Origin: CAIWHR01 sp963779805
GTDB lineage: Bacteria > Pseudomonadota > Gammaproteobacteria > Burkholderiales > Casimicrobiaceae
Assembly (NCBI GenBank): GCA_963779805.1
Contig: CAVZZN010000007.1
Coordinates: forward strand, 62,001 to 126,000
DNA length: 64,000 bases
Reading direction: 5' to 3'
The notes beneath the pieces are model-generated. The model was given only the letters and a program-made list of their open reading frames with translations, did not search any database and was not told where the DNA came from. Positions 18,167 through 28,430 of this stretch are shown one piece after another (position 1 is the stretch's first letter; each line of letters starts with the position of its first letter). A program made the translations under genes and the position numbers.

Positions 18167-18281
18167 GCGTCAAATTCCCCCGGGCCGGCCTTGGGCGGGC
18201 CGGCGGTCCCGGCCGCCTCCAATAAGCGAGTCGCGGCGCCCCGAGTGCGGCGATCGGGCGCAGCTGCGGCCGGGAATGCAT

Positions 18282-18378
18282 GGGTGGCGAGCCGTTCCCC
18301 CGGCACTTGCAGAGAATCGCTGTGGCTGCTTCCTTCCGGACCTGACCAGGTTCACGACCATGCAATGCGGGGCGACCC
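18282..18378 (-). ncRNA. ffs: Signal recognition particle 4.5S RNA
   Basis: The minus strand contains the nearly invariant SRP apical domain (GGTCAGGTCCGGAAGGAAGC) flanked by arms that pair into one long hairpin, closed by GGGT at the 5' end and ACCC at the 3' end. The length of about 97 nt fits the small bacterial type that binds Ffh. It is just upstream of dnaX on the same strand. End positions are estimated from pairing. Confidence 0.93.
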
Positions 18379-18507
18379 GCCGTTGATCGGATGCGCGGCG
18401 AGCGCAAGGGGGAATTATCGGCCATCGCAACCGGCGGGGCAAGCCGGCTTCCGGCCGAAGGCCCCGGACCCGGGCGTCTATAATTGCGGCCTCGCCCCGT
18501 TTCCCGG

Positions 18508-20029
18508 ATGCCGACTATCGACCTCGCTGCCGCCCGTTCCCGCTGTGCCCCGGCCCTTCGTGCCGGGACGCTCGTCGTGGCCGCCCTGTGCGTGGGCGGC
18601 TGTGAGCAGCAGGTCGCCCCGCCCCCGGAACTGCCGAAGCTCCCGGCCAACGAGCTCGTGGTCGCCGTCCGCCCGGGGCCCGCCACCTACTTCCAGGACC
18701 CGGACGGGAAAGCCGTCGGTCTCGACGCCGATCTGATGCGGCTCTTCGCCGCGCGCAAGAAGATTGCCGCTCAGGATCGTGCCCGTCGACGCCGGCAACG
18801 ACGTCCTCGAGGCCGTGAGCGGCGGCCGGGCGCACATCGGCGTCGGCGGGCTGTACCGGCCCGCCCCGCCGCACCCGAGGCTTGCCCAGAGGCTCGCCGG
18901 CAAGCTCCTCCCCGGACACGCGCCGCCGCCACCGGAGCCCGCCTCGCCGGTGCTGTGGAGCTCGGGCTACTTCACCGTGGAGCCGGTGCTCATCTACAAC
19001 GCCGACGGTTTCCGGCCCGGCGGCTGGCGGGACCTCGCCGGCGAGGACGTCGCGTACGCGACCGGTAGCGCCCTCGAGGATCAGATGGTCGCGGTGCGGG
19101 TGGCGCACCCGGACGTGCGATGGACGGGCGTCGACGCTCCGTCCGGCCACGCGCTGATCGCGCAGGTGAGCGACGGCCGGCTCGATTACGCCGTCGTGGG
19201 ATCGCACCACGCGGCGCTGGCGCGCAACGTCTACCTCAACTTCGACGTCGCGTTCCCGGTCGACGGCAAGCAGGAGATCGCGTGGGCGGTCGCGCCCGGG
19301 GCCGAACCCCTGCGCAAGGAGATCGATGCCTTCTTCGCCGACCTCAAGCGCGACGGCACCCTGCAGCGCCTGATCGATCGCTACCTCGGGCACGTCGGGG
19401 AGGTGCCGCGGATCGACGCCGGCATCCTTCAGGACCGCATGCACTCGCTCCTGCCGCAGTACCGCGGCGCCTTCCAACGGGCGCAGCAGGCCACGGGCAT
19501 CGAGTGGCGCCTGCTCGCCGCGGTTTCCTATCAGGAGTCGCAGTGGGACCCGGAGGCGACGAGCGAGACGGGCGTGCGCGGCATCATGCAGCTCACCGAG
19601 GAGACCGCACGGCACCTGGGCGTGCTGGACCGGCTCGACCCGAAGGTGAGCATCGTGGCCGCGGCGCGCTATCTCCAGACGCTCAAGGCGAAGCTCCCCG
19701 CGCGCATCCAGGAACCCGACCGCACGTGGCTCGCGCTGGCTGCGTTCAACATCGGCCTCGGTCACCTCGAAGACGCGCGCATCCTCGCACAGCGCCAGAA
19801 GCTCAATCCGGACAGCTGGAGCGATCTGAAGAAGACGCTGCCGCTGCTCGCCCAGCCGGAGTTCTACAACGAGGCGAAGCTCGGCTATGCCCGCGGCGGC
19901 ATGCCCGTCGCGTTCGTCGATCGCGTGCGCGCCTACTACGACGTGCTGCTCGCGCATCAGCCGCCCTACCATCCTCGACTGCAGGTGATGCTCACCGCGG
20001 CGCCCGAGGCGATGCTGGACGCCCGATGA
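18508..20029 (+). CDS. mltF: Membrane-bound lytic transglycosylase F-like lipoprotein (frame break)
   Basis: Cleaves peptidoglycan glycan strands; outer-membrane lipoprotein. The signal peptide has a lipobox ending at Cys32 (VVAALCVGGC). Residues about 45-270 form a periplasmic-binding-protein-like domain (NELVVAVRPGPATYF, VGLDADLMRLFAARK). After a +1 frame change near 18,765 it continues LRIVPVDAGNDVLEAVSGG. The SLT catalytic domain starts near 300, with the catalytic Glu in AVSYQESQWDPEATSETGVR and GIMQLTEETARHLG, then LAAFNIGLGHLEDAR. The joined length is about 507 residues, normal for MltF. Its TGA overlaps the ATG of the next gene. Confidence 0.92.
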
Positions 20030-20850
20030 GCGTGATGCCGCATCGCGTGCAGTCCTTCGCACTGGCGGCGTGCTGCGTGGTGCTGCTCGCGCTCCCGCAT
20101 GTCGCGCGCGCGGCGGCGCCGGCAAGCGTGTTCATCGAGGAGCTCACCTGGACGGAGCTGCGCGATGCGATCCACGCCGGGAGCACCACCATCATCGTCC
20201 CGATCGGCGGCACCGAGCAGAACGGCCCGCACATGGTGCTCGGCAAGCACAACGTGCGCGTGAAGGCGCTCGCCGGTCGCATCGCGCAGGCGTTGGGCAA
20301 TGCGCTCGTCGCGCCGGTGGTTGCGTACGTGCCGGAAGGCGCCATCCAGCCGCCCACGGCGCACATGCGCTTTCCCGGGACGATCACCGTGCCCGGCACG
20401 GCATTCGGACAGATGCTCGAGTCGGCGGCGCGCAGCTTCCGGCTGCACGGCTTTCGCGACATCGTGTTCATCGGCGATCACGGCGGCTACCAGGCGGCGC
20501 TGAAGATCGCCGCCGCCAAGCTCAATCGCGAGTGGGCGGCAGCGCCTGCGCGTGCCCACGCCATCGAGGAATACTATCGGGCGATGGACGACGGCTATCG
20601 CGCGCTGCTCGAGAAGCGCGGCTATCGCGATGGCGAGATCGGCATCCACGCCGGGCTTGCCGATACCTCGCTCGCCCTCGCCGTCGACCCGCATCTCGTG
20701 CGCACCGATCGCCTGCACGACAGCGCCGATCCCGCGCTCGGCGTGACGGGGGATCCGACGCGCGCGAGCGCCGAGCTCGGCCGCGCCGGCATCGATCTCG
20801 TCGTCGAACGCACCACCGCGGCCATCCGCGACGCCGTACGGCGCCGCTGA
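20026..20850 (+). CDS. Secreted creatininase-family protein
   Basis: A 274-residue creatininase-fold amidohydrolase with a signal peptide (ALAACCVVLLALPHVARAAA). Family members hydrolyse cyclic or linear amides with a metal pair. The first metal-binding region reads IIVPIGGTEQNGPHMVLGKH, whereas creatininase itself has TEQHGPHLPLGTD: the Glu is kept, but the His becomes Asn and the Asp becomes His. The second region is IVFIGDHGGYQAAL (NGHGGN in creatininase). This variant occurs in exported members, so activity is possible but the substrate cannot be assigned. Its start overlaps the mltF stop, indicating co-transcription with an envelope gene. Confidence 0.8.
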   Translation: MSVMPHRVQSFALAACCVVLLALPHVARAAAPASVFIEELTWTELRDAIHAGSTTIIVPIGGTEQNGPHMVLGKHNVRVKALAGRIAQALGNALVAPVVAYVPEGAIQPPTAHMRFPGTITVPGTAFGQMLESAARSFRLHGFRDIVFIGDHGGYQAALKIAAAKLNREWAAAPARAHAIEEYYRAMDDGYRALLEKRGYRDGEIGIHAGLADTSLALAVDPHLVRTDRLHDSADPALGVTGDPTRASAELGRAGIDLVVERTTAAIRDAVRRR

Positions 20851-20895
20851 CACTTGCGTCTTCGCAACACCCACCCGCCACCACAGGAACAGAAC

Positions 20896-22078
20896 GTGAA
20901 TTCGCTGCGCCTCGCACCCGCCCTGCTTACCGCCCTCACGCTTGCCATTTCCGTTGCGTACGCGCAGGCGCCTGCCCCTGCCGCTCCCGCCGGCCACGCG
21001 GCAATCGCCACGCTGCCCGGCATGCCGCCGGTCATCGATCCCTCCAACCTCTACAGCGAGCAGGGCAGCGGCAAGTTCAGCCCCGCCGTGCAGGGTGCGC
21101 TCCCGCGGGTCTACGTCCCGCTGGTGCAGTCGAGCGACGTGTACGTGATCGATCCGGCGACGTACAAGGTGGTCGACAAGTTTCACGTCGGGCTCAATCC
21201 GCAGCACGTCGTGCCGTCGTGGGATCTGTCCACGCTGTGGGTCGCGAACAACGCCGAGAACACCACCAAGGGCAGCCTCATCCCCATCGACCCGAAGACC
21301 GGCAAGCCCGGCAAGCCGATCGCGGTGGACGATCCGTACAACATGTATTTCACGCCGGACGGCAAGTCCGCGATCGTCGTCGCCGAAGCGCACAAGCGGC
21401 TCGACTTTCGCGATCCGAAGACGATGGCGATGCAGTTCTCGATCGACGTGCCCGGTTGCGACGGCGTCAATCACGCGGATTTCGCGATCGACGGCCGGTT
21501 CGCGATCTTCACCTGCGAGTTCGACAAGGGGCTCGTGAAGGTCGATCTCGTCGAGCGCAAGCCACTCGGCTATCTCAAGCTCTCGAAGAGGCGGCATGCC
21601 GCAGGACATCCGCGTCTCGCCCGACGGCAAGCTCTTCTACGTCGCCGACATGATGGCCGACGGCGTCTTCGTGGTCGACGGCGCGAGCTTCAAGGAGATC
21701 GACTTCATCAAGACGGGCGTGGGCACGCACGGCCTGTATCCCAGCCGCGACGGACGCAAGCTCTACGTCGCCAATCGCGGCTCCAACAGGATCCACGGCA
21801 AGCCTCACGGCAAGGGCAGCGTGTCGGTGATCGATTTCGCGACGCGCAAGGTGGAGGTCACCTGGCCCATTCCCGGCGGCGGCAGTCCCGACATGGGCAA
21901 CGTCAGCGCGGACGGCAAGACGCTATGGCTGTCGGGTCGCTTCGACGACGTGGTGTACGCGATCGACACGCAGACCGGCAAGATGGTGCAGGTAAAGGTC
22001 GGCAAGGAGCCGCACGGCCTCACCGTGTGGCCGCAGCCGGGGCGCTATTCGCTGGGCCACACGGGCAACATGCGCTGA
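20896..22078 (+). CDS. Secreted YncE-like beta-propeller protein (frame break)
   Basis: Exported protein of YVTN/YncE beta-propeller type. The start is the GTG at 20896, preceded by AGGAAC; a signal peptide follows (LLTALTLAISVAYAQA). Blades are visible as repeated patterns: VYVPLVQSSDVYVIDPATYK, PYNMYFTPDGKSAIVVAEAH, DIRVSPDGKLFYVADMMADG, GLYPSRDGRKLYVANRGSN, GNVSADGKTLWLSGRFDDVV. A frame change near 21,590 joins the two halves (about 394 residues). Ligand and role are unknown. It follows the creatininase-family gene in the same direction and ends before the palindromic repeats. Confidence 0.8.
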
Positions 22079-22094
22079 CAGCGCAACCACCAAC

Positions 22095-22128
22095 CCCGTT
22101 ACTCTGAGTAAATACTCCGAGTAACGGG
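22095..22128. repeat. 34-bp intergenic palindrome, copy 2
   Basis: Same length and architecture as the element at 4178-4211. The outer stem has changed from CCCT/AGGG to CCCG/CGGG, a compensatory change that keeps pairing, and the single central T/C mismatch is at the same position. It lies between the converging beta-propeller and serS genes. Confidence 0.85.
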
Positions 22129-22145
22129 TTCCGTCCTCGGCGGCC

Positions 22146-22169
22146 TACTCGGAGTAGTTACTCAGAGTA
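22146..22169. repeat. Intergenic palindrome core, inverted copy 3
   Basis: The 24-bp core TACTCGGAGTAGTTACTCAGAGTA is the reverse complement of the core of copies 1 and 2 with one difference. With copy 2 it forms a larger inverted pair separated by 17 bp. It may serve as terminator for both converging genes. Confidence 0.8.
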
Positions 22170-22191
22170 AGAGCGGTCAGGGACAATGGGC

Positions 22192-23502
<1,311 letters not shown>

Positions 23503-23568
23503 GACGCGATTCTACCAAAGCGGGTGCCGCGCACCGGCGACGCCGAGACCGGACGAAGACGCGCGGGG

Positions 23569-24909
23569 TCAGCCCTCGCCGGCGTCGTCGTGCGCGCTGC
23601 GATCCTGCGCGCGCAGCCATTCCAGCTTGTCGCGCAGCTTGGCCTCGAGCCCGCGATCGGTCGGCTCGTACCACTGCACGTCGGGCATGCCGTCGGGCAG
23701 ATAGCGCTCGCCGGCCGCGTACGCGCCCTGCTCGTCGTGCGCGTAGCGATAGCCCTTGCCGTAGCCGATGTTCTTCATGAGCTTCGTCGGCGCGTTGCGC
23801 AGGCGCAGCGGCACGGGACGCGAGCCATCCTCGGCGATGAACGCGCGCACCGCGTTGTACGCCGTGTAGACCGCGTTCGATTTGGGTGCCATCGCGAGAT
23901 AAAGCACGGCTTCGCCGAGCGCGAGCTCGCCTTCCGGCGAACCGAGCCGCTCGTAGGTTTCCACGGCCGCGATCGCGAGCGACAGCGCGCGCGGATCCGC
24001 GAGCCCGATGTCTTCGGTCGCCATGCGGATCAGCCGGCGCCCGACGTAGAGCGGGTCCGCACCACCGTCGAGCATGCGGCACATCCAGTACAGCGCCGCG
24101 TCGGGGTTGGAGCCGCGCACCGACTTGTGCAGCGCCGAGATCTGGTCGTAGAAGGCTTCGCCGCCCTTGTCGAAGCGGCGCAGGCTGCGCGCGATCGTCG
24201 CCTCGACGAAGGCGAGATCGATCGGCGTGCGACGCTGCGGGCCCGCTGCGGTCGCGAGCTGCTCGACGAGATTGACGAGCCGTCGCCCGTCGCCGTCCGC
24301 ATAGCCGATCAGCGCGTCGCGCGCATCCGGTGCGATCTCGATGCCCGGCATCGCCGCGGACTGCGCGCGATCGAGCAGCGTCGCGAGCTCCTCGGCCGAC
24401 AGCGGCTCGAGCACGTAGACGGCGGCACGCGACAGCAACGCGCCATTGACCTCGAACGACGGATTCTCGGTCGTCGCGCCGATGAAGGTGACCACACCCT
24501 GCTCGACGAAGGGCAGGAACGCGTCCTGTTGCGCCTTGTTGAACCGATGCACCTCGTCGACGAAGAGGATCGTATGCCGGCCCGAGGCCGCGAGCGTCGC
24601 CTGAGCGCGGGCCACGGCATCGCGAATGTCCTTCACGCCGGAGAGCACGGCCGACAGCGCGATGAAATCGGCGTTGAAGCCGTCGGCCATGAGGCGCGCG
24701 AGCGTCGTCTTGCCCACGCCCGGGGGACCCCAGAGGATCATCGAATGCGGCTTGCCCGAGGCGAACGCCACGGCGAGCGGCTTGCCCGGTCCGAGCAGGT
24801 GCCGCTGCCCGATCACCTCGTCGAGCGATTTCGGGCGCAGCCGCTCGGCGAGCGGAACGGCGGGGTTGGCGGTCGCGGCGTCGGCGCTGCTGAACAGATC
24901 GGCGGCCAC
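23569..24909 (-). CDS. rarA: Replication-associated recombination protein A (MgsA/RarA)
   Basis: AAA+ ATPase acting at stalled replication forks. Seen: Walker A WGPPGVGKTTLARLMADGF, Walker B TILFVDEVHRFNKAQQDAFL, sensor 1 FIGATTENPSFEVNGALLSR, and a C-terminal MgsA tetramerisation domain (ALYWMCRMLDGGADPLYVGR, KLMKNIGYGKGYRYAHDEQG). I chose the GTG at 24909 (reading MAADLFSSADA) because the longer ATG frame at 24981 runs into lolA and adds unconserved residues. It has 446 residues. It lies directly after lolA, the usual order ftsK-lolA-rarA-serS. Confidence 0.95.
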   Translation of the reverse strand: MAADLFSSADAATANPAVPLAERLRPKSLDEVIGQRHLLGPGKPLAVAFASGKPHSMILWGPPGVGKTTLARLMADGFNADFIALSAVLSGVKDIRDAVARAQATLAASGRHTILFVDEVHRFNKAQQDAFLPFVEQGVVTFIGATTENPSFEVNGALLSRAAVYVLEPLSAEELATLLDRAQSAAMPGIEIAPDARDALIGYADGDGRRLVNLVEQLATAAGPQRRTPIDLAFVEATIARSLRRFDKGGEAFYDQISALHKSVRGSNPDAALYWMCRMLDGGADPLYVGRRLIRMATEDIGLADPRALSLAIAAVETYERLGSPEGELALGEAVLYLAMAPKSNAVYTAYNAVRAFIAEDGSRPVPLRLRNAPTKLMKNIGYGKGYRYAHDEQGAYAAGERYLPDGMPDVQWYEPTDRGLEAKLRDKLEWLRAQDRSAHDDAGEG

Positions 24910-24925
24910 GGCACGGGTGAAGGCG

Positions 24926-25568
24926 TTATTCGCCGACCACGTCGGCGCCTGCGGGCGGCTTGAACCTGAACTGCGCGGCATCCACGCCGGCGTTGCGCTC
25001 GAAGCCGGAGAAGTCGAGACGCGTCACCTGGCCGAAGGTGTCGGTAAGCTCCATGCGCTGCGGGATGTTGTCGCGAAAGCCGATGCGTACCAGCTGGAAG
25101 CCCGACTCCGCGGACTTCGGCTTCGCTTCGACCCATTCGAGGCCGCCGCTCCCGATGCCGCCGGTGAGCGTGAAGTTGCGCTCGAGCGCGTTGTCGCCCG
25201 CCAGCAGCGCGGCGGGCGTAGCGCCCAGCGCCGGCTCCGAGCTTGCGCACGATCACCTGGTTGAGGTCGGGATCGTAGATCCACAGCTTCTCGCCGTCGC
25301 CCACGATGACCTGCTTGAAGGGCTTGTCGTAGCTCCAGCGGAACTTGCCGGGGCGCGCGAACGAGAACGTGCCGCTCGACTGCTGCGGTGCGCGCCCGGC
25401 CCTGCCGGTGACCGTCTGCGAGAAGGCCGTGCGTCCGCTTTGCGTGCTGTCGAGGAACGCGCGCAGCTGATCGAGACCCGATGCCGATGCGAGCTCCGAC
25501 ACGAGGAGGAGCGCAGCTGCAACCAGCGCACCGGCGGCGCGCGCGAACGATGGCGATGAACGGGACAT
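24926..25568 (-). CDS. lolA: Outer-membrane lipoprotein carrier LolA (frame break)
   Basis: Periplasmic chaperone that shuttles lipoproteins from LolCDE to LolB. It has a signal peptide (ALVAAALLLVSELASASG), then LDQLRAFLDSTQSGRTAFSQ, SSGTFSFARPGKFRWSYDKP and KLWIYDPDLNQVIVRKLG. One extra G near 25,230 shifts the frame; removing it restores ERNFTLTGGIGSGGLEWVEA, FRDNIPQRMELTDTFGQVTR and a TAA at 24926. The joined length is about 213 residues, normal. Its ATG overlaps the stop of the preceding small gene by one base, and rarA follows. Confidence 0.92.
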
Positions 25569-25954
25569 CAGGTTCCGGGAATGTTGGCGATGCAGTTGCC
25601 GACGGCGTCGAGCACCACGTACGAGTGATCGAGCCCGCCATAGCGCTTCTCGCCGTCGACCAGCTTGTATTGACGGGCGAACACGCGCCAGGTGTCGTAT
25701 GCGGCCTCGGGCTCGAAATCGCAACCGCTCACGAAGAACGTCGGGCCGCAGAAGTCGCGCGGCAGCAACGCCTTCGCGCGGGCAATGGCCTGCTCCGCGG
25801 TGATGCGCTCGCTCGCGGCAGGACGCTCGTGCGGGCAGAACCGCGGGCCCTCCCGGTAGACCAGGACCGGCCCGGAAAGTGCCGTGCCGGCGCTTGCGGC
25901 AAGGAGCAGCAGGCCGGCGATGGGCCGACAGGCGCGATGCAGCCGATGCCTCAT
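25568..25954 (-). CDS. Small secreted protein of unknown function
   Basis: I do not recognise a characterised family. The 128-residue protein has a signal peptide (PIAGLLLLAASAGTALSG) and a mature part of about 100 residues with four cysteines (RFCPHE, RDFCGPTFFVSGCDFEPE, GNCIANIPGT) that could form disulfides in the periplasm. It lies between ftsK (4 bp before) and lolA (1-bp overlap), so it is probably co-transcribed with the envelope genes. The frame is intact. Confidence 0.75.
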   Translation of the reverse strand: MRHRLHRACRPIAGLLLLAASAGTALSGPVLVYREGPRFCPHERPAASERITAEQAIARAKALLPRDFCGPTFFVSGCDFEPEAAYDTWRVFARQYKLVDGEKRYGGLDHSYVVLDAVGNCIANIPGT

Positions 25955-25958
25955 CGGG

Positions 25959-28283
25959 TCAGGTCTCGGCCTTGCCGGCCGGCACCAGCACTTCGCGATT
26001 GCCGTTCGCCTGCATCGCCGATACGAGGCCCGAGCGCTCCATCTGCTCGATCAACCGGGCCGCGCGGTTGTAGCCGATCCGCAGATGCCGCTGCACGAGC
26101 GAGATCGATGGCCGGCGCGTCTGCAGCACGACCTGCACGGCCTGGTCGTACATCGGATCGGCCTCGCCGTCGCTCGCATCGACGGTGACGCCATCGCCGT
26201 TGCCCTCGGTCGCGCTCCCTTCGAGGATGGACTCGTCGTAATTGGTCCCCCCGTGCTCCTTCAGGTATTCGACCACGTGATGCACTTCGGCATCGGAGAC
26301 GAACGCGCCGTGCACGCGCTGCGGGTGCCCGCTGCCGGGCGGCAGGAACAGCATGTCGCCCTGTCCGAGCAGCGTCTCGGCGCCCATCTGGTCGAGGATC
26401 GTGCGCGAGTCGACCTTGCTCGCGACCTGGAACGCGATCCGCGACGGAATGTTGGCCTTGATGAGGCCGGTGATCACGTCGACGGAAGGCCGTTGCGTCG
26501 CCAGGATGAGATGGATGCCGGCGGCGCGCGCCTTCTGGGCGATGCGCGCGATGAGCTCCTCGATCTTCTTGCCGGTGATCATCATGAGATCGGCGAGCTC
26601 GTCGATCACGACCACGATCACGGGCATCTCGTCGATCGGCTCGGGCGCGTCCGGCGTCAGCGAAAAGGGATTCGTCTCCGGCTTGCCCGCCTTCCTGCCC
26701 TCGCGAATCTTGGCGTTGTAGCCCGCGAGATTGCGCACGCCCAGGCGCGACATGAGCCTGTAGCGCCGCTCCATCTCGCCCACGCACCAGTTGAGCGCGT
26801 TGCCGGCGAGCTTCATGTCGGTGACGACCGGCGCGAGCAGGTGCGGGATGCCCTCGTACACCGAGAGCTCCAGCATCTTCGGATCGATGAGGATGAGGCG
26901 CACCTGCCGCGGCTCGGCCTTGTACAGGATCGACAGGATCATCGCGTTGACCGCGACCGACTTGCCGGAGCCCGTGGTCCCCGCCACGAGCAGATGCGGC
27001 ATGCGCGCGAGATCCGCGATCACCGGCTTGCCGGCGATGTCCTTGCCGAGCGTGAGCGCGAGCGAGCTGGGCGAATCGTTGTACACGGCCGACGACAGGA
27101 TCTCGACCAGCTTCACGATCTGGCGCTTGGGATTGGGCAACTCGAGGCCCATGCACGCCTTGCCGGGAATCGTCTCGACCACGCGGATCGACACGACCGA
27201 CAGCGCACGCGCGAGATCCTTCATCAGGTTCACGATCTGCGCGCCCTTCACGCCGACCGCGGGCTCGACTTCGTAGCGGGTGATCACGGGGCCCGGATAC
27301 GCCGCGAGCACCTTCACCGCGACGCCGAAGTCGGCGAGCTTGCGCTCGATCAGACGCGACGTGTACTCGAGCGTCTCGGGACTCACCGATTCGGTGTTCG
27401 CGGGCGCATCGTCGAGCAGCGACAGCGGCGGCAACGGCGAATCCGGCAGATCCTGGAACAGCGGCCGCTGCTTCTCCTTGATGACGCGCTCGGACTTCGG
27501 CACCTCGACGATCGGCGGCACGACGATGACCGGCTCGTGGTCCTGGAACTCCTGCTTCACCTGCTGCACGATCTCTTCGCGCTGGGCCGCGGCCTCGGCG
27601 CCCGCCCTGCGATCGGCGTGCTCCTCCGCGCGCTTGCGCAAGCGCAGGATGCCGTCCTCGATCCAGCCGCCGAGACGTTCCATCACGTTGAGCCACGACA
27701 TGCCGGAGAAGAACGACCAGCCGACGGCGAACGCAACGAGCAGGAGCAGCGTGGCGCCGTTGAAGCCGAGCAACTTGCCGAGTCCCCCGCCGATGATGTC
27801 GCCGAAGACGCCGCCGGGCTCGCTCGGAAGCGTCGCCGGCAGGTGCGTGAAGCGCAGCCCCTCGAGCGCAGCGCTCGAGAGCAGAACGAGAGCGAACCCG
27901 AGCACGCCCAGACGCAGAGGATGCTCGGTCGCGAGCTCGGGCTCGCGGATGCGCCGATATCCGGCGACGACCAGCACGATGCCGGCTACGACCCACCACC
28001 ACGCGGAAAGTCCGAAGAGATAGAGCAGGAAGTCGGCAAGCCACGCGCCGACGACGCCGCCGAGGTTCGCGATCGGTCCGCCGTCGCCCGTCGTCGAGAA
28101 CGCGCGATCGGGACGCGCATACGTCGCGAGGATCAGTGCAAGCCACACGAACGCCGCCGCGACGAGCAGCCACCACGATTCGCGCACCAGGCGTGCGAAC
28201 CGGGGCGACAGCGGCGGCGGGGCCGCGATGGCGCCGCCGCCCCGGCCTGCGCGGCCTGGGGGTTTACGCTTGAAAAACATCAT
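25959..28283 (-). CDS. ftsK: DNA translocase FtsK
   Basis: Septum-anchored motor that pumps DNA for chromosome dimer resolution. The 774-residue protein has an N-terminal membrane domain with four hydrophobic segments (residues about 30-190), a short linker, then the motor: Walker A VAGTTGSGKSVAVNAMILSI, Walker B VIVVVIDELADLMM and ILATQRPSVDVITGLIKANI. The C-terminal gamma domain that reads KOPS sequences is present (RRPSISLVQRHLRIGYNRAA). It is divergent from trxB. The frame is intact, notable for so long a gene here. Confidence 0.97.
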   Translation of the reverse strand: MMFFKRKPPGRAGRGGGAIAAPPPLSPRFARLVRESWWLLVAAAFVWLALILATYARPDRAFSTTGDGGPIANLGGVVGAWLADFLLYLFGLSAWWWVVAGIVLVVAGYRRIREPELATEHPLRLGVLGFALVLLSSAALEGLRFTHLPATLPSEPGGVFGDIIGGGLGKLLGFNGATLLLLVAFAVGWSFFSGMSWLNVMERLGGWIEDGILRLRKRAEEHADRRAGAEAAAQREEIVQQVKQEFQDHEPVIVVPPIVEVPKSERVIKEKQRPLFQDLPDSPLPPLSLLDDAPANTESVSPETLEYTSRLIERKLADFGVAVKVLAAYPGPVITRYEVEPAVGVKGAQIVNLMKDLARALSVVSIRVVETIPGKACMGLELPNPKRQIVKLVEILSSAVYNDSPSSLALTLGKDIAGKPVIADLARMPHLLVAGTTGSGKSVAVNAMILSILYKAEPRQVRLILIDPKMLELSVYEGIPHLLAPVVTDMKLAGNALNWCVGEMERRYRLMSRLGVRNLAGYNAKIREGRKAGKPETNPFSLTPDAPEPIDEMPVIVVVIDELADLMMITGKKIEELIARIAQKARAAGIHLILATQRPSVDVITGLIKANIPSRIAFQVASKVDSRTILDQMGAETLLGQGDMLFLPPGSGHPQRVHGAFVSDAEVHHVVEYLKEHGGTNYDESILEGSATEGNGDGVTVDASDGEADPMYDQAVQVVLQTRRPSISLVQRHLRIGYNRAARLIEQMERSGLVSAMQANGNREVLVPAGKAET

Positions 28284-28430
28284 TTTGGCGCCACCTCTTC
28301 ACGCGTCGGATTATACACCGCGCGAAGCGTTGGGTGCGGCGCCGGGACGAGGCTTCCGGGGACCGCGGGGCGCCGGGGGCCTACCGACGCTTCGGTTAAA
28401 ATTCCGCTTCTCTTCGGAAGGAAAAACAGA

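Noticed and set aside
18167..18281. A coding gene between dnaX and the SRP RNA
   Set aside because: Only short Arg/Pro-rich frames, no ribosome-binding site or family motif; treated as spacer.
22095..22169. Short CRISPR array
   Set aside because: Only two copies in opposite orientation, palindromic, no regular spacers, no cas genes.
24909..24981. Longer rarA start at the ATG in the lolA region
   Set aside because: Adds 24 unconserved residues and overlaps the lolA coding end; the GTG at 24909 gives the family N-terminus.
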